The notes below the pieces were generated by a model. The model was not told the DNA's origin, searched no databases, and was given only the letters and a program-made list of their open reading frames with translations. A program made the position numbers and the translations under genes. From contig NC_056527.1 in NCBI RefSeq assembly GCF_019175285.1, forward strand, positions 119,972,893-120,036,892: a DNA stretch of 64,000 bases. The letters are read 5' to 3'. Positions 1 through 11,108 of this stretch are shown here, in pieces. Origin of the DNA: Sceloporus undulatus (taxonomy: Eukaryota; Chordata; Lepidosauria; Squamata; Phrynosomatidae). The first letter of the stretch is position 1, and every line of letters starts with the position of its first letter.

Positions 1-190
1 CGGATACGAAAAATGCCCATGAAATATTGTTCGGGTTACGAATGTTTTTGGGTTACGAAAAAAACTTCGGCGCTATTTTAAAGGAACCGGGCTTTTCCCC
101 ATTAGCGCCTTGGCAATTCGGCTTCGAAGGCTTTTCGGGTTACGAACGGTGCCGCGGAACGATTAATTTCGTAAACCGAGGCACCACTTA
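1..190 (-). mobile_element. DNA transposon fragment (Tc1/mariner-like end), cut by window edge
   Basis: The stretch is full of repeated CGAA/GTTACGAA motifs and ends with GTAAACCGAGGCACCAC. Read on the minus strand this becomes a terminal sequence of the GTGGTGCCTCGGTTTACGAA type, typical of non-autonomous Tigger/mariner-like elements. Only one end is in the window, so length and partner terminal repeat cannot be judged. No open reading frame supports a transposase here. Confidence 0.5.
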
Positions 191-453
191 TATTAAAACG
201 TAAAAACTACATGCCTTCATTGACCAGTTGACAAACCTATTTTTTACACTATAGATTTACACTTTTTATTGTAATGTGAGTACAGTAATAAAAGACTTCA
301 AGATTAAATATAATTCTTCCACTACAAATAATTTTATTTCTATGCACATTTGATAACTTCACCTTTTTCCTTAATGAAGTTGTGATACATTTAATGTGCT
401 TACCTCTTTTAGTTTGCTGTCAGAACTTATTTCTTCTGATCACAAAGGTTGCC

Positions 454-659
454 TATTGTCCACTTTACCAGGGACAAATGTGGAACAAATTAGACCAAAA
501 CTGTAGGGCAACTGCAGGACAAAATAGCCCAAAATGGGACATTGAAGAAAAATGGTGGACCTTAAATGTCCTACATTTTGAGCTGAGTTTTGCCTGCAGT
601 TGCCCCCTAAAGTTTGGTCTTGATTTGTCTACATTTTGTCCCTGGTAAAGTGGACAATT
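454..659. mobile_element. Palindromic MITE (non-autonomous DNA transposon)
   Basis: The left arm begins ATTGTCCACTTTACCAGGGA and the right arm ends with its reverse complement (TCCCTGGTAAAGTGGACAAT). The arms stay complementary for most of the roughly 205 bp, so the element is nearly one long inverted repeat. It carries no gene. The family is not identified; hAT-type is a guess. Confidence 0.7.
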
Positions 660-1000
660 ATGGCAGCCTGTTAAACTATTTTAATATCAATCACTCAGAA
701 AACATACGATGTGGTTATGCAACAACATGGCAGGTCCGCAATAATGCACTGGATATCATTAAAAATAAACAAGGAAGTCCAACAGGCCAACAGGCCAAGG
801 GATGAAGAGGGGAAAAGTGTGTGTCCTCAGTGGAATTCCTGGCTGCAGTGTGTGTTTGTTACATACGTTCCCAGATTCCTAGCCTGAGCAGCAGGGCGTC
901 TCAAAGCAGTCTCAAAGTAGATTATTGCTGCAGGTTGGCTAATAAAGTTACTGCAAATGTATGGGTTTTTGGAATTTGTCATGTAAGACCCACAAGGTAA
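660..1000. other. Intergenic, nothing recognised
   Basis: AT-rich DNA between two transposable elements. The short open frames here show no family resemblance, and no splice-flanked coding segment was seen. Confidence 0.5.
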
Positions 1001-1230
1001 AATTGTTGTAGTGGTTTGAGGTGGACCTGACTCTGAAGTTGGAGGACCGGGTTTGATTTCCAGCTCCCCATGAAACCCAGTGTGTGACTTGGGGAGTAGT
1101 CACACTCTCTTCAGCTTCAGGAAGGCATGGCACAGCTCTTCTGAACAAATCTTGCCAAGAAACCCCAGGATAGGTTCATTTTAGGGTTGCCATAAAGTTG
1201 GAAGGCTGAAGGCACACAAACAACAACAAC
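1001..1230 (+). mobile_element. Sauria-type SINE
   Basis: A tRNA-like head with a B-box-like GGGTTTGATTTCC is followed by the body CTCTTCAGCTTCAGGAAGGC and a tail reading CATAAAGTTGGAAGGC, then repeats of CAA. This is the layout of the squamate Sauria SINE, whose 3' part derives from a BovB LINE. The element looks close to full length and is somewhat diverged. Confidence 0.8.
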
Positions 1231-1295
1231 CCGATCACATGCACTGTAATGGAAACTAATTCTGTTTTAACTTTAGCAGTGCAACCTGTGAGCTA

Positions 1296-1500
1296 CTACA
1301 CTGTAGAATAATGCAGTTTGACACCACTTTAACTTCCAGGGCTACTAAAAAAAACAAACCCACCCCTGGGATTTGTAGTTTGTGAGGCACCCGTACTCTT
1401 TAGAAAGGAAAAAAATGCTTGTAAAAATACAAATCCCAGGTTCCACAGATTGAGCTACAACACTTAAAGTGGTGTCAAACGGGTATATTCAACAGTGTAG
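1296..1500. mobile_element. Palindromic hAT-like MITE
   Basis: The left end CTACACTGTAGAATAATGCA runs into GTTTGACACCACTTTAA. The right end carries TTAAAGTGGTGTCAAAC and closes with CAACAGTGTAG. Both arms also contain the AATCCC/GGGATT motif with a TTTGTAGTTTG-like core. The element is about 205 bp, non-coding and moderately decayed. Confidence 0.7.
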
Positions 1501-2265
1501 ATTCCCCCATGCTATAGATTCTGGGCTTTGCAGTTTGGTGAGGGGCATTTGGAAAGCTCCGCCAGAGATAGAGAGATGGGGGAGGTCACTGACACAAACC
1601 CCTAATCCCACAGCATGTTTCCATGGACTCCTATGGACCCCCCCTCTAGCTACGTCCTTGTCCCTTTGCAGAACTGGGGCAGGGACAGCAGGCAGGTGGA
1701 TATGTGCCAGGGATGGGGGGCTGAGGGAGACTCATTTTCTTCTTCCCGCCCCTGCAGCATGGACCCCCACCCCCCCACTTCAGTGATGGGGGGCCCAGAG
1801 AGGGCATGTGGGCAAAGACTGCACGCTCACACACACACACACTGGATGCTGCTGCTTGGCCACTCTCCCCTTTTGAGGAGGGGCTCAGAGGCTTCCTCTT
1901 TGACTCACCCGCTAGCTGACATGCTAGCCTGGCTCCTGGCCCTGGACACCTGGCAACCCCAGAGCTGCTGGCCAACCTTGCCTGATGGGATGACCCTTAT
2001 GGAGCAGGTGACCCTGAGCCTCTCCTCTTCCCTTTTGCCCCCAGTCTGGAGTACCCAAGGGCTTCGGTTTCATCAGGCAGTTGGTCCTCCTGAGCCTGCC
2101 CCATCAGCCACAGCTGAGCTTCAGGCTGTACGGAGGGCTCCTTGGCAGCTAGAAGAATGCTGTGAGGCAGTCTCTGCCGAGAGAGATAGGTCAGAACGGA
2201 TGGCCAGGTGTCCAGTCAGGAAGCCCAGCTGGGCAGATCGCCTATGGGAAAAGTCACCTCTTCCC
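1501..2265. other. Intergenic / PSD4 intron side, no gene seen
   Basis: GC-moderate DNA with a short CA repeat near 1830. Open frames on both strands overlap each other and look like chance. PSD4 runs off the left edge on the minus strand, so this may be PSD4 intron, but no exon with convincing splice sites was found. Confidence 0.4.
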
Positions 2266-2484
2266 TTGTGGCACAGTGATTAAATGCCTGTACTGCAGCC
2301 ACTCACTCAAAACTATAAGGTTGCGAGTTCAATACCAGCGAAAGGGCTCCAGCTCGACTCAGGCTTGCATCTTTCCAAGGAGGTGGCTAAAATGAGTACC
2401 CAGATTGTTGTGGTCAATTAGCTTACAACTGTAAACTGCTTAGAAACTGTTAGTTCAGTATGAAGAGGTATATAAATGAAGCTG
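2266..2484 (+). mobile_element. tRNA-derived SINE with CR1/L2-like tail
   Basis: It begins GTGGCACAGTGATTAAATG, an A-box-like start. A B-box-like GGTTGCGAGTTCAATACC lies inside, and the tail reads GTAAACTGCTTAGAAACTG and then GGTATATAAATGAAG. The TATAAAT tail is typical of SINEs moved by CR1/L2-type LINEs in lizards. Confidence 0.75.
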
Positions 2485-2916
2485 TTTGGGTTTTTTTTTT
2501 TTGCTTTTTCCAATGTGGAGTCAGAAGGACCCCCTGAGCACCACCATAGAAGAGGGTAGCTGCTGCTGAAGAGAGATCAGCCAATAGCCTCTCACTATGG
2601 GGACAGGGCAGGGTCTGAGTCCTGCCAGCTGCCCTGAATCTGAGGAACACCCTTCTTCCCTTGAGGTCTAAAAGACCCTGGAGACACTAAGAGATGCCAG
2701 GAGGCCATGTGCAACAAGCATGACACATGCTGGGGGCCAGGGGGAGGCTCACCGAAAACGCCTAACCTGCACACAGGAAGCCACTGCTGCCACCGCCTAC
2801 CCCACCCTCACCGCCTTCCTCCTCAGGCCTTTAGCTCAGCCCTCAGCCACAGCAGGAGGACGTTGTAGGAGAGGGAGGAAGTGGCCGCAGGGGCCCCCCA
2901 TACAGAGCAAACTTAC

Positions 2917-4884
2917 TTCTGTTGCTGGGCAGCTGGATCTTCCTCCTTCTCCTCTTTCTCTCTGCCACCTCCCTCAGCTGCCCCAGCGGGCAACTCAGCC
3001 ACCACAAACCCCTCCACGGAGTCTTCCTCCAACTTCCTCCCAGGGCCACTGAGCGAAGCAGGGTGCAGATCATGCGCACAGGCTCCCTCCCGCAGACAGG
3101 AAGTTCCCCCAAGCGCCTTCGCCCATGCGTAGGAGGGTGACTGGCAGCCACAGAATGAGTCCCGGGGCTCAGACTTCTTGCGCCAGGGGCCCCATTCCAC
3201 AAGGGCTGAGGGCACTGGGGAGCTATGGGGAACTGTCCGTCTGTATTCTCTGGGAGATGGAGGGGGCTGCTGGGTGGTGTGGCACTCGGGAGCCTCCTGC
3301 AGCAGTGCTGACATCAGGGAAGTGCTGCAGGTGGAGAAAAGAAGGCCTTGGGCGGGTGGATCAGCACCTAGGAAGGAAATGACAGGGAGAGACAGGCCTG
3401 GTACCTCCCCAGGCCTTCTGGGTGGAGGAGTACCTTGGCATTCCCTCCCCACATGGAAGCACTTCGCCTGAATGCTTCCACGCACCCCTGGCCACCCAGG
3501 AAGAATGCCATATCCCCAAAGAAATGGTCAGGGGGCACACACAGCCTCCACACCCCTGGCCACAGCGGCCCCCCTGGAGGCAGGACTCACCTGCATCGGG
3601 GTTCTCAGAAACACTGTGAGCTGGCTGGGCTGGGAAGCATTCCTGGGCCTGGAACTGAAGAAAGGCAGAGGTGGGTGAGGACACTGCTTTAACCCCCTGC
3701 CCTCCACCCCAGAGGGGCAGCCTGCCTTTCCACCGCTAGGCAGAGGGAAGGACAGCTGCCCACGTGAAGCTGAGCCAACCCTGCTCTCTGAAGGATGCGG
3801 ATGCCAGGCTGAGCCATCGGCTCCTCTGCAGCCATCAGGCGACTCTGCTGCTCCCTCACCTTGAGGCCCTGCTCTCCTTCCTCTTCCTCCTGGGAAACAT
3901 CCAGCTCTCCTTCTGTGATCACCAGCGGGGACAGGGACCGGTACTGGGGCAGGTTGCTCAGGAAAGGGCTGGGGGCGCCTGCAGGGTGAGGATCACTGGC
4001 TGGAGGGTTCTTTGGCACAGTCACCTGGCAAACCTTGGGGAAGAGGCTGTTGTCGTGGGTCCCATCTCTGAGGCTCAGAGGCCGTCCTGCTTGCTGGTCT
4101 CCCAGGGCTGGTTCTTTGAAGCTGGCGCTTCTTGCAGGGCCAGGACTCTCCTGGAAGAGGGGGTTGTCGTAGAACAGGCCTTCCATCTCCTCTTCTTCTT
4201 CTTCCTCAGACAAGCCTTCCTCTTCCTCCTGCCTCCCAAAGCTCTCCTCCTCCTCCTCCTCCTCCTCCTCCTCTCCTTCCTCTTCCCCACTGTCTGTGTC
4301 CAGGAGCACAGGTTCATGGGAGAAAGCTGAATCCTGCACCCAGGGCAGCTCCAGCACCTTCTGGGTAGGATGCAGGGGAAAACTCTTTGGAGGACCTGTC
4401 TCCTTCCTGTTGAGCTCTCCCTGGAGGTCCAGGACACACATCTGGGCCTGACAGATACTGGCCTGGAAGAGAGCCTGCGTGGCATCACCCAGGCCCCTCT
4501 CCCACCTCTTGGGGCCCCCAGGGAGCAGGCCGCCTTCCCTGGGCAGCTCCTCAGCGCAGATGTCTAAACCCCCTGGAAGAGGAGGAGCAGCACCTTCAGG
4601 GATGGATTCCTTGGCATGGTTCTGATCTGACCGGGCAAAGCCTTGCCTGCTCTGCATGCTCTCCCACCCTCCCAGCCAGAAATCGAGGTCTTCTGGGCAC
4701 AAGATGAGAGGGGGGGGCATGGCTTCGGCTGGGGCGCCATTGGGGGGGGGGCCAGGGGGTCCTGCCTTACTCCCACAGAGCCTTCGGCACTGCAGCCCAG
4801 CTCTCCTCCTCCGTAACTGGCCAAGATGTCCCTGAGGCCAGAATCACGGCTGGGGTCTGAGTGCTCCATGTTAAGCTTCACCAT
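2917..4884 (-). CDS. PSD4: PSD4 (EFA6B), N-terminal coding exons, partial
   Basis: PSD4 is an exchange factor for the small GTPase Arf6 and acts at the plasma membrane. The window holds only its long, poorly structured N-terminal region; the Sec7 and PH domains lie off the left edge. Coding exons fit phase-consistently at 4884-3764, 3654-3591 and 3307-2917, each ending in a GT donor. Two conserved blocks identify it: ICQAQMCVLDLQGEL (human has LQAQMCVLDLEEEL) and LFYDNPLFQESP (human FFSNPLFLASP). Between them lies a glutamate run encoded by CTC/CCT repeats near 4240-4275. The start at 4884 is in a different frame from the main block below 4720; poly-G runs at 4710-4717 and 4742-4751 lie between, so a base-count error or real frameshift is likely there. 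Synteny with IL1RN, same strand and order as in human, supports the call. Confidence 0.85.
4236..4275. repeat. CTC trinucleotide run inside PSD4 coding exon
   Basis: The plus strand reads repeated CTC, which encodes an uninterrupted run of glutamates in PSD4 on the minus strand. Such runs vary in length between species. Confidence 0.8.
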
Positions 4885-5399
4885 GGAAGCTTCCAGACAA
4901 AGTCCAGCTGAGCTCAAGGTTCTGGCTGAGGAAGAAGGCGCATTGCATGGCCCTCCTGCTTACCCTGGAAGAGAAAACACAAAGGCAAACACAGAGGTTA
5001 GCGTTTAACGGAAGGCAAGTCAGGAAGCCACTCGCCCGCCTGCCCCGCTGGCGTCCTCCCACTGCGCTCACGCCATGCGGGGCTGGGCCCGAAGGGGCAG
5101 CCGGGTCACACAGGTGGCCCCAGCCCCTTCTCCACTTATGCTCCCGGAGAGATGCCAGGCGGGTAGGCGGCCAGGGGCACTTCCCATGCCCTGCAGTGTC
5201 ACTGTGGGGCTCCTGAGAGCCTCAGCCACTCTCTGGATGCCACACAGCAAAAACCCTGCCTACTGGCAACAAAGCGGCAAACACCGAAGGGAAGCAGGGG
5301 GTCCATGTCACAGGATTCCTGGGAACTCCTGAATGTCAGGATGTGTTTCAAAAGACACACATGGCAGCAGCAGGCAAAGGGTGGAAGGCTGCGGTGCTA

Positions 5400-6480
5400 T
5401 GCCTGCGTCTTCCCAGTGAGGCCCAGGAGGGCAGAGGGAAAGGAAGGAAGGAAGGAAGGGGCCAAAGAGCTCCGCGTGGCTCCCACTGGCATGGGCAAAC
5501 TGGCGATGGCTGCCACTCTGCCCACCCGGCCCTGCCCGGGCCGTCCTCCGTCCTCCATGAGCTGCAAAGCCGCTGGGCGGGGGCTGTGCCCCTCTTGGCT
5601 GCCCTCCGAAGCCCCCCGCCCCCCGCGAGCCAGCAGGCCTGACCCATGGCCCCTGGAAGCACGGCTGTCGGGGCCTGGCGAGCCCCTTGGACGGGCTCCT
5701 TCCTCCCGGAAGTCCCCCACAAAGAGCGGGGCCACCCTCCCTCCGTCCCCCGGGGCCTGCCTCCAAGGGCCTCCTCTGCGGGGGCCTCCGGGGAAGACCC
5801 CCCGGCAGCCTCTTCCTCCTCCTCCTCACCGGACACGGGCGGAAGCGGAAGACGCGGAAGCGGAAGCTCCCCGGCGGAGGCAGCTCTTCCCCTTCCTGGC
5901 CGGGGGCAGGGGTCCTTCCTTCCTTCCAGCCTGAAGGGAAGGGCCCTCCCTCGCAGCCTCCTCCGGCCGCCCTTGGGACCAGGGGCCAAGGGAAGGGCCC
6001 TGGAGTGGGGCCCTCGCGGGGCGGGGGTCTTGCCTGGCCTCCGGTTGGGCGGAGGCTGCTGGGGGCCTGCGACGGGGGCTCGGTGCTCGCCACCCCCAGC
6101 AAGGCCCCTGCCTGCGGAGCCCCTTCCTCCTCCTTCTCCTCGGGCCCCAGGGCCTGGCTCCTCAGCTAAAAAAGAGGCTGCCTTCAGGCGGTGGAAGGGA
6201 AGCCTACCAGCCCGGCCGCCGCGGAAGGGGCAACCGCCAGAGCAGGACGGGGCCCTGGCCTGCCTCTCCTGGGGCCGCCTGCCGCTGCATCGCCGCCTCT
6301 CCTCCGAACAGGAAGCCACAGCCCTGGCGCAACTCTGGCCTCTTCCTCTTTTGGGGCGACAGGCTTTGCTTCCTCTTCTAGAAAGGCTTCGGGATATTCC
6401 TCCTGCCTTTCCATTCTTTCTTCGTATTCCTTGCCTTTCAGTTGTTGAACCGTCACCTGCCTGGAGCCCCAAGGGCAAGT
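5400..6480. promoter_or_regulatory. GC-rich island, candidate PSD4 promoter region
   Basis: About 1 kb of strongly GC-rich, CpG-containing DNA lies upstream of the PSD4 coding start (minus strand). Long open frames exist on both strands, as expected where stop codons are rare. The position suggests the PSD4 promoter and untranslated first exon. One minus-strand stretch near 6310-6460 looks unusually protein-like and is discussed in the findings. No transcription start can be fixed. Confidence 0.4.
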
Positions 6481-6939
6481 CAACCGGGTCCTCCGTCCTG
6501 CCTGCCAGGGAGAGAGGCCGGTGGGCAGCCTGCAAGGGCCGGGCAGAGAGAGGGGGCTGCAGCCCCCTTCAGCTGGGCTCCTTGGGGCCAAGGCCGTCTC
6601 TGCCAGAGGACCATCCTTTCTTCCTTGGCATCCCGTGCGGGTCCTGCCCTTGTCCCTGCCGCTTTCTCCTGCCTCAGCAAGGCTGGCAGGATTTGCCTCC
6701 CACAAAGCATTGCTGCTGAAGCCCCTGAGCACAAACCCATCCTCCCCAACTGGGGCTGGAGGGCAGAGCAGCAGCCTTTCTGACCAACCTCCCTCCCTCC
6801 CTCCAGCCTGAATCCCATGGGACTGTGGGCTGATTCCCTCCCTCCCCTGCTTTTGGGGAGAGGCCTTGAGCTGCCCCTGGCAGAGAGGGAGGGGGGCTGG
6901 GAAGCCCTCTGCAGTCCTTGCCAGGACCCCCTCCCTCAA

Positions 6940-7327
6940 AATGCAGCATTTTTCTTTTGCTTAAGATTTTACTCATGTTTAGTAAGGGACGATAGTAAAA
7001 GACACAAACCATCATTTGCCTGAGAGCAGCAGAGCCCAGTCCAATGAGCCTTGGAAAGATTCAGCCAAAAGAAAAGCAGGCAGACAGGGCAAGTCCAGGG
7101 AAGAGCAATAGTGCCCCACTCACGTTATTACCCTCTTAATATTCGTTATATTCCCCTTGGATGAGTAGCATTTCAAGGGTAAGAAACTCAATGAAAAGCA
7201 GTGCAATTTAAACAAAAAACAAACATTAAAGTCAAAACAGTGCAATACTTAAAAGTAGAATACAACTCTGTACAGTAAAAGCAGCAAACAAGGTCAATGT
7301 CAAATGCCACCAGGATGATGTGGCTGA
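6940..7327. other. Between PSD4 upstream region and IL1RN 3' end; no gene
   Basis: The AT-rich stretch at about 6940-7327 contains no conserved coding segment on either strand. It may include sequence downstream of the IL1RN poly(A) site. Confidence 0.4.
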
Positions 7328-7333
7328 TTTATT
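7328..7333 (-). terminator. IL1RN: IL1RN polyadenylation signal
   Basis: TTTATT on the plus strand is AATAAA on the minus strand, about 390 nt past the IL1RN stop codon. This gives a 3' untranslated region of ordinary length. Confidence 0.65.
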
Positions 7334-7724
7334 AAAAGACATGGTGTAAATAAGGCATCATATATGTATACATGGCGCCATGGCAAAGGCCCTTCCCTCC
7401 TCTTCTCACTCTACCAACAGGAACCAGGGAGGGCCCAGATCCTGGAAAGTGTGCTGGGCCTTACTTTTAGCTTACTGGGGAGGAGCGATGCCTGGGCAGC
7501 ACCAGAAATGTCAGCCATGGGTGGCAGTGCCACCCTGGAGCCCATATGGATTCCTGGCTGTTGCAGCCATCTGGGCCTGGAGAGAAATGCAACTTCCAAG
7601 GGGTGATCAAGGCCAGGGCTGAGTACTGGTGTGTGGGGTGTATGTAGAGGTAGCAAGCTCTGCAGTCCTGGGTGCGGAATTGGGAGCCTGGGTATGGCTG
7701 TGCTCTGGGGGTGGGAAAGGAGAC

Positions 7725-10700
7725 TCAGCAAGGCTGGAAGTAGAAGTCCACCACATGGGAGGGTCCGGGGTCCTGGGTGAGGCCAAGGGGCTCGCTGGTC
7801 TTGGCAGAGGTGCAGAGGAACCAGCCTGGGTGGGCAGCCGACTCAAACTGCCAGATCCCATCTCTGCTGGAGAGGAAGAAAGTGAAGCGGGTGGATGCCT
7901 CATGGCTGTCTCTGTGCAGGTCTGTGATGTTGATACTCTGAGGCACAGAAGAGTGGACGGTTAGTGGGGAGGCACTCAAAGGGGATGGGGGAAGCGGAGA
8001 GATGATGGGCAGCAGGCTTAACCACTGATGTCCCACTGGCAAGGAGGAGAAGCTGGGCAAGGAACCCAGGGACTGAGCCACTGGTTCAGGAAGCACCTGC
8101 ACCCTCACCCCACCACCACTACTGCTGCTGCAGCAGCAACAGACAGGGCAGGGGGAAGGATGGCTGCCCTGGCACACTGGGCCAGGCTCCTTCTTTGAAG
8201 AAGGAAGACCTCCCCCTCCAAGGGGTCTCCTCTGTCCAGGAGGCAAAGGGGTTGTCGGCAGTTCTGCTTCCTGAGTGATGGACAAGGGGACCGGTGGGTC
8301 TCCCAGTGGCATTGCCTGGCACCTTGAGAAGGGGATGCCAATCCTTTCTCATGCCAGTGTGCCAGATCCACCCCCAGCCATGAATCTTGGTGATTCTTTG
8401 CTGGAGGAGCCTTTTGTGCATCTGGAAAATCCTGCCATGTGTCTCCTTGCTCCTATTAACTTGTGTGTTAAGTGTCTCACTCAGGTCACAGTGGCAGATG
8501 CAACTGAATTCAGATCTAATTTTGCCACCCAGTGGGAACTGCTGATGTAACACTCCTGCAGAAGCCTTTCAACTTTTGTTCTTCACCTACTCAGAAACTT
8601 GTGAGCTATGTCCTTTGCAGGTGTGAGGAGAAAGATGCCCGACAGGGCAGCGGCTTCCATTCCTTTCCCTTTCCACACAGTGCTGGGTGCAGCTGCTGCA
8701 GGATGGGGACTGCAACCCAGCACAGGACTGACTGGCAAGTGACAAACATGCTCCGAATCAACCCCCATGCATCTGCACACACCCCTTCTAGGCAGACCCT
8801 CTTGTGCTGCGGTGTCAGACACAAGCCATGGGTAAGGTTGAAGAACATGCCTTCTCGCCCTGGCTTACCTCCAGCTGCAAGGCAGGCCAGGCACCTGGGG
8901 AGCAGGCCAGGCACTGCCGCCCATGCTGGATACTCAAGATGACAGGGAATTTCTCATGGTCAAAGGCATGGTTGTGAACCCAGTAAATCTTCTCTGGGAG
9001 TAGGAAACAGAAGAGAGAGAGAGAGAGATGTAACACCAGCATCCCATGAGCATTCTGGGCTTACTTGTTCATTTTACCACATTTGGGCCCCTCTCTTCCT
9101 CCTTTGAGCTCAAGGGCAGAACATTTTGTCATCAATTCTTTGATTAAGAAACAGAGCCCTCCCTGCCTTGGTCCAGGCCTCAGAGGGAGAGAGAGGGGTG
9201 GGCCAATCCCACCAGGCCTCCCCAAAGGAACTGAGCCCTTCCCAGAAGGCATCTGGCTCCATCCTCCACTCCCTTCCCCTTTTGTGTCATGTCTTCTTAG
9301 ATTGTAAGCCTGAGGGCAGGGAACCATCTAATTAAAAGATTGTGTGTACAGTGCTGTGTAAATTTACAGCGCTATATAAATAGAGCTTAATAAATAATAA
9401 AAGAATGCTGGACCTGACCCCCCCCCCATTCCCTTCTCCTTTTCTGTTGAGTCTTTTTAGATTGTAATCCTGAGGGCAGGGAACCTTCTATTATCCCCTC
9501 TGTTGTATTCTATTATTATTATTATCCCCCCCCCACCTCCCATGTCAGCCTCACAAGAATAGCCCTGTGTGGTAGGTGAGGCTGAGAGTTGGCAGTTGGT
9601 TCTGGACTCAGCCAAAGAGCTTAGTTTCTGAGGAGGAGATCTGGACCAGCATTAACCACTACCCCGCAGTGCCTTGGGTAGGAACACTGCTGTGGACAGA
9701 AGCCCCCAGTGCTCCCCATGTGCACTTTGTGGCAGCCACAAGGGTCTCAAGGGCTATGCTCAGGCAAAAGGGTCAAGAGAGATGCAGATCCCCCCTGAGA
9801 AGTCTCTGCTCCTGGGTTCTCGAGTAGGAAGAGGCCAGGTGCCTTCCTGACCAGACTGGAGCCAGCCAGCCAGCCAATGGGGAGAACTCTCTTCAGCTTC
9901 AGGAAAGCAAAGTCCTGAGTGGCGACTGACCTTCGAGTGCAGAATTGGGGCCTTGCAGGTATCCGGCCACCAGCTGATTGTCCTGTAGGTAAAGGGATTT
10001 CTGGTTGACATCCCAGATCCTGAAACACCAAAGTGTGACTTTGAGAGGGAAATCCTCCAGATCACTCCCTTCTGATCCCAAGGGCACCACCAGCTCCAGC
10101 TCTCACTTCCAAGACAGAAGATGGAGCTGATTGCAGGGGGAAAGCAGTGGCCTCTCAGCCCTCCAGCCCCACAAAGGGGGCAGGATGAGGGCAGGGCCTC
10201 CCTGCTGTCAGGAGCCAGGCGTGCTTGGGCTCCCATGGCAGGCAGAGGGTGGAGCATCCAGGATTCAGCGGCAGCTTTCAGGGAGACCAGCCGTCTGGAC
10301 AGCTGCCCGAAGGTTCAAAGCAGCGCCTGGAATGGTTTTGCCGCCTGGGAAGCCACTGGCTGCTTCCACTGTTGCTCCGTCCGTCTGGCTCCGTGGCCTT
10401 TGGCTGCCTGGGGCTGGGAGAGGCCTCCCAGGACACTTACCGGGACTTGAAGACAGCCACCTGGGCCCCGGCCTCTGCTTCCTCTGGAGAGAGAAGAGAA
10501 AGGAGAGAAGAGAGCAGAATGTAGCCCCGGGGGGACTGGCAAGGGCCCCTCATGGCCAGAGGCTCTGGGCAAGGAGCTCTATGCATCAGGGAGGCATGCC
10601 CCTGTCAGGCGCTGTCAGCAACCAGGAGGCCACAAGGTTGTGCAAGGCCCCGAGGTTCCGCTAACTCTCCATTGTGCCGCAATTTGTGTTGCGACACTGA

Positions 10701-11108
10701 AGGCTGAAAGCAAGTTTCCCTGAAATGACAGGAAGCCACAGGCGGCGCCCAAAGCAGCGCCCTTCCTCGCTCCTCGGTCCCGCTCCTTCCCTGGGCTCGA
10801 GCCCACTGGGAAAGGGCCGAGCAGGAGGAGGAGGAGGAGGCAGCGCAGGGCACGGACCCAGCCGAGAGGCCGGAGGGCCTGCCGCCAGGGCCCCTCCGCG
10901 CCCTCCTCTCTGTCCTACCAGCAGCAGCAGCACCGGGCAGCTCCTCCTCCTCGGCGTCGCCCATGACCCCGGCCCCGGCCCCAAGGACTGGCTGCCAGTG
11001 GGGCTCGCGGGCGGCGGCGGGGCTACTTATGGCCCGGAGCAGGAGTCCCTTGCGCAAGGCGCGGGCGGCGCAATCTCCCGCCTCCTCCTCCTCCTCCTCT
11101 GCAGCCAT
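7725..11108 (-). CDS. IL1RN: Interleukin-1 receptor antagonist, intracellular-type frame
   Basis: IL1RN binds the type 1 IL-1 receptor without signalling and so blocks IL-1. Coding exons fit in phase at 11108-10919, 10483-10441, 10019-9931, 8993-8869 and 7937-7725. Family marks are [20 protein letters not shown], the NITDL strand at the start of the last exon, and [13 protein letters not shown] followed by a closing DFYFQPC. The first two match IL1RN better than IL36RN. Two in-frame starts are possible: 11108 (219 aa, with an acidic glutamate-rich leader) or 10964 (171 aa, near the usual length). Both have a purine at -3 and G at +4. Neither gives a hydrophobic signal peptide, so this frame resembles the intracellular isoform; a secretory first exon was not found. 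It abuts TMED4 head-to-head and lies upstream of PSD4 on the same strand, as in human. Confidence 0.93.
9262..9402 (+). mobile_element. SINE 3' tail (CR1/L2-like), IL1RN intron
   Basis: The sequence contains TTAGATTGTAAGCCTGAGGG, GCAGGGAACC and then TACAGCGCTATATAAATAGA with an AATAA-rich end. This is a common squamate SINE/LINE tail. A second partial copy follows directly. Confidence 0.6.
9426..9530 (+). mobile_element. Second partial SINE tail plus TTA microsatellite
   Basis: It repeats the preceding element (CCCTTCTCCTTTT, TTTTTAGATTGTAATCCTGA, GGGCAGGGAACC) and ends in a TTA run. It is probably a partial tandem copy or an independent insertion of the same family. Confidence 0.55.

Noticed and set aside
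3764-4330. Plus-strand frame of 188 codons with leucine runs
   Set aside because: It is the antisense of the PSD4 acidic exon; the leucine run is the reverse of glutamate codons.
5348-6719. Long open frames on both strands (up to about 395 codons)
   Set aside because: They overlap in opposite directions in very GC-rich DNA, are dominated by proline, glycine and arginine, and lack recognisable domains. One short segment is kept as a finding.
7725-7937. IL36RN as the identity of the IL-1 family gene
   Set aside because: The FESAA...PGWFLCT block and FYFQ ending fit both, but [13 protein letters not shown] and the PSD4 neighbour favour IL1RN.
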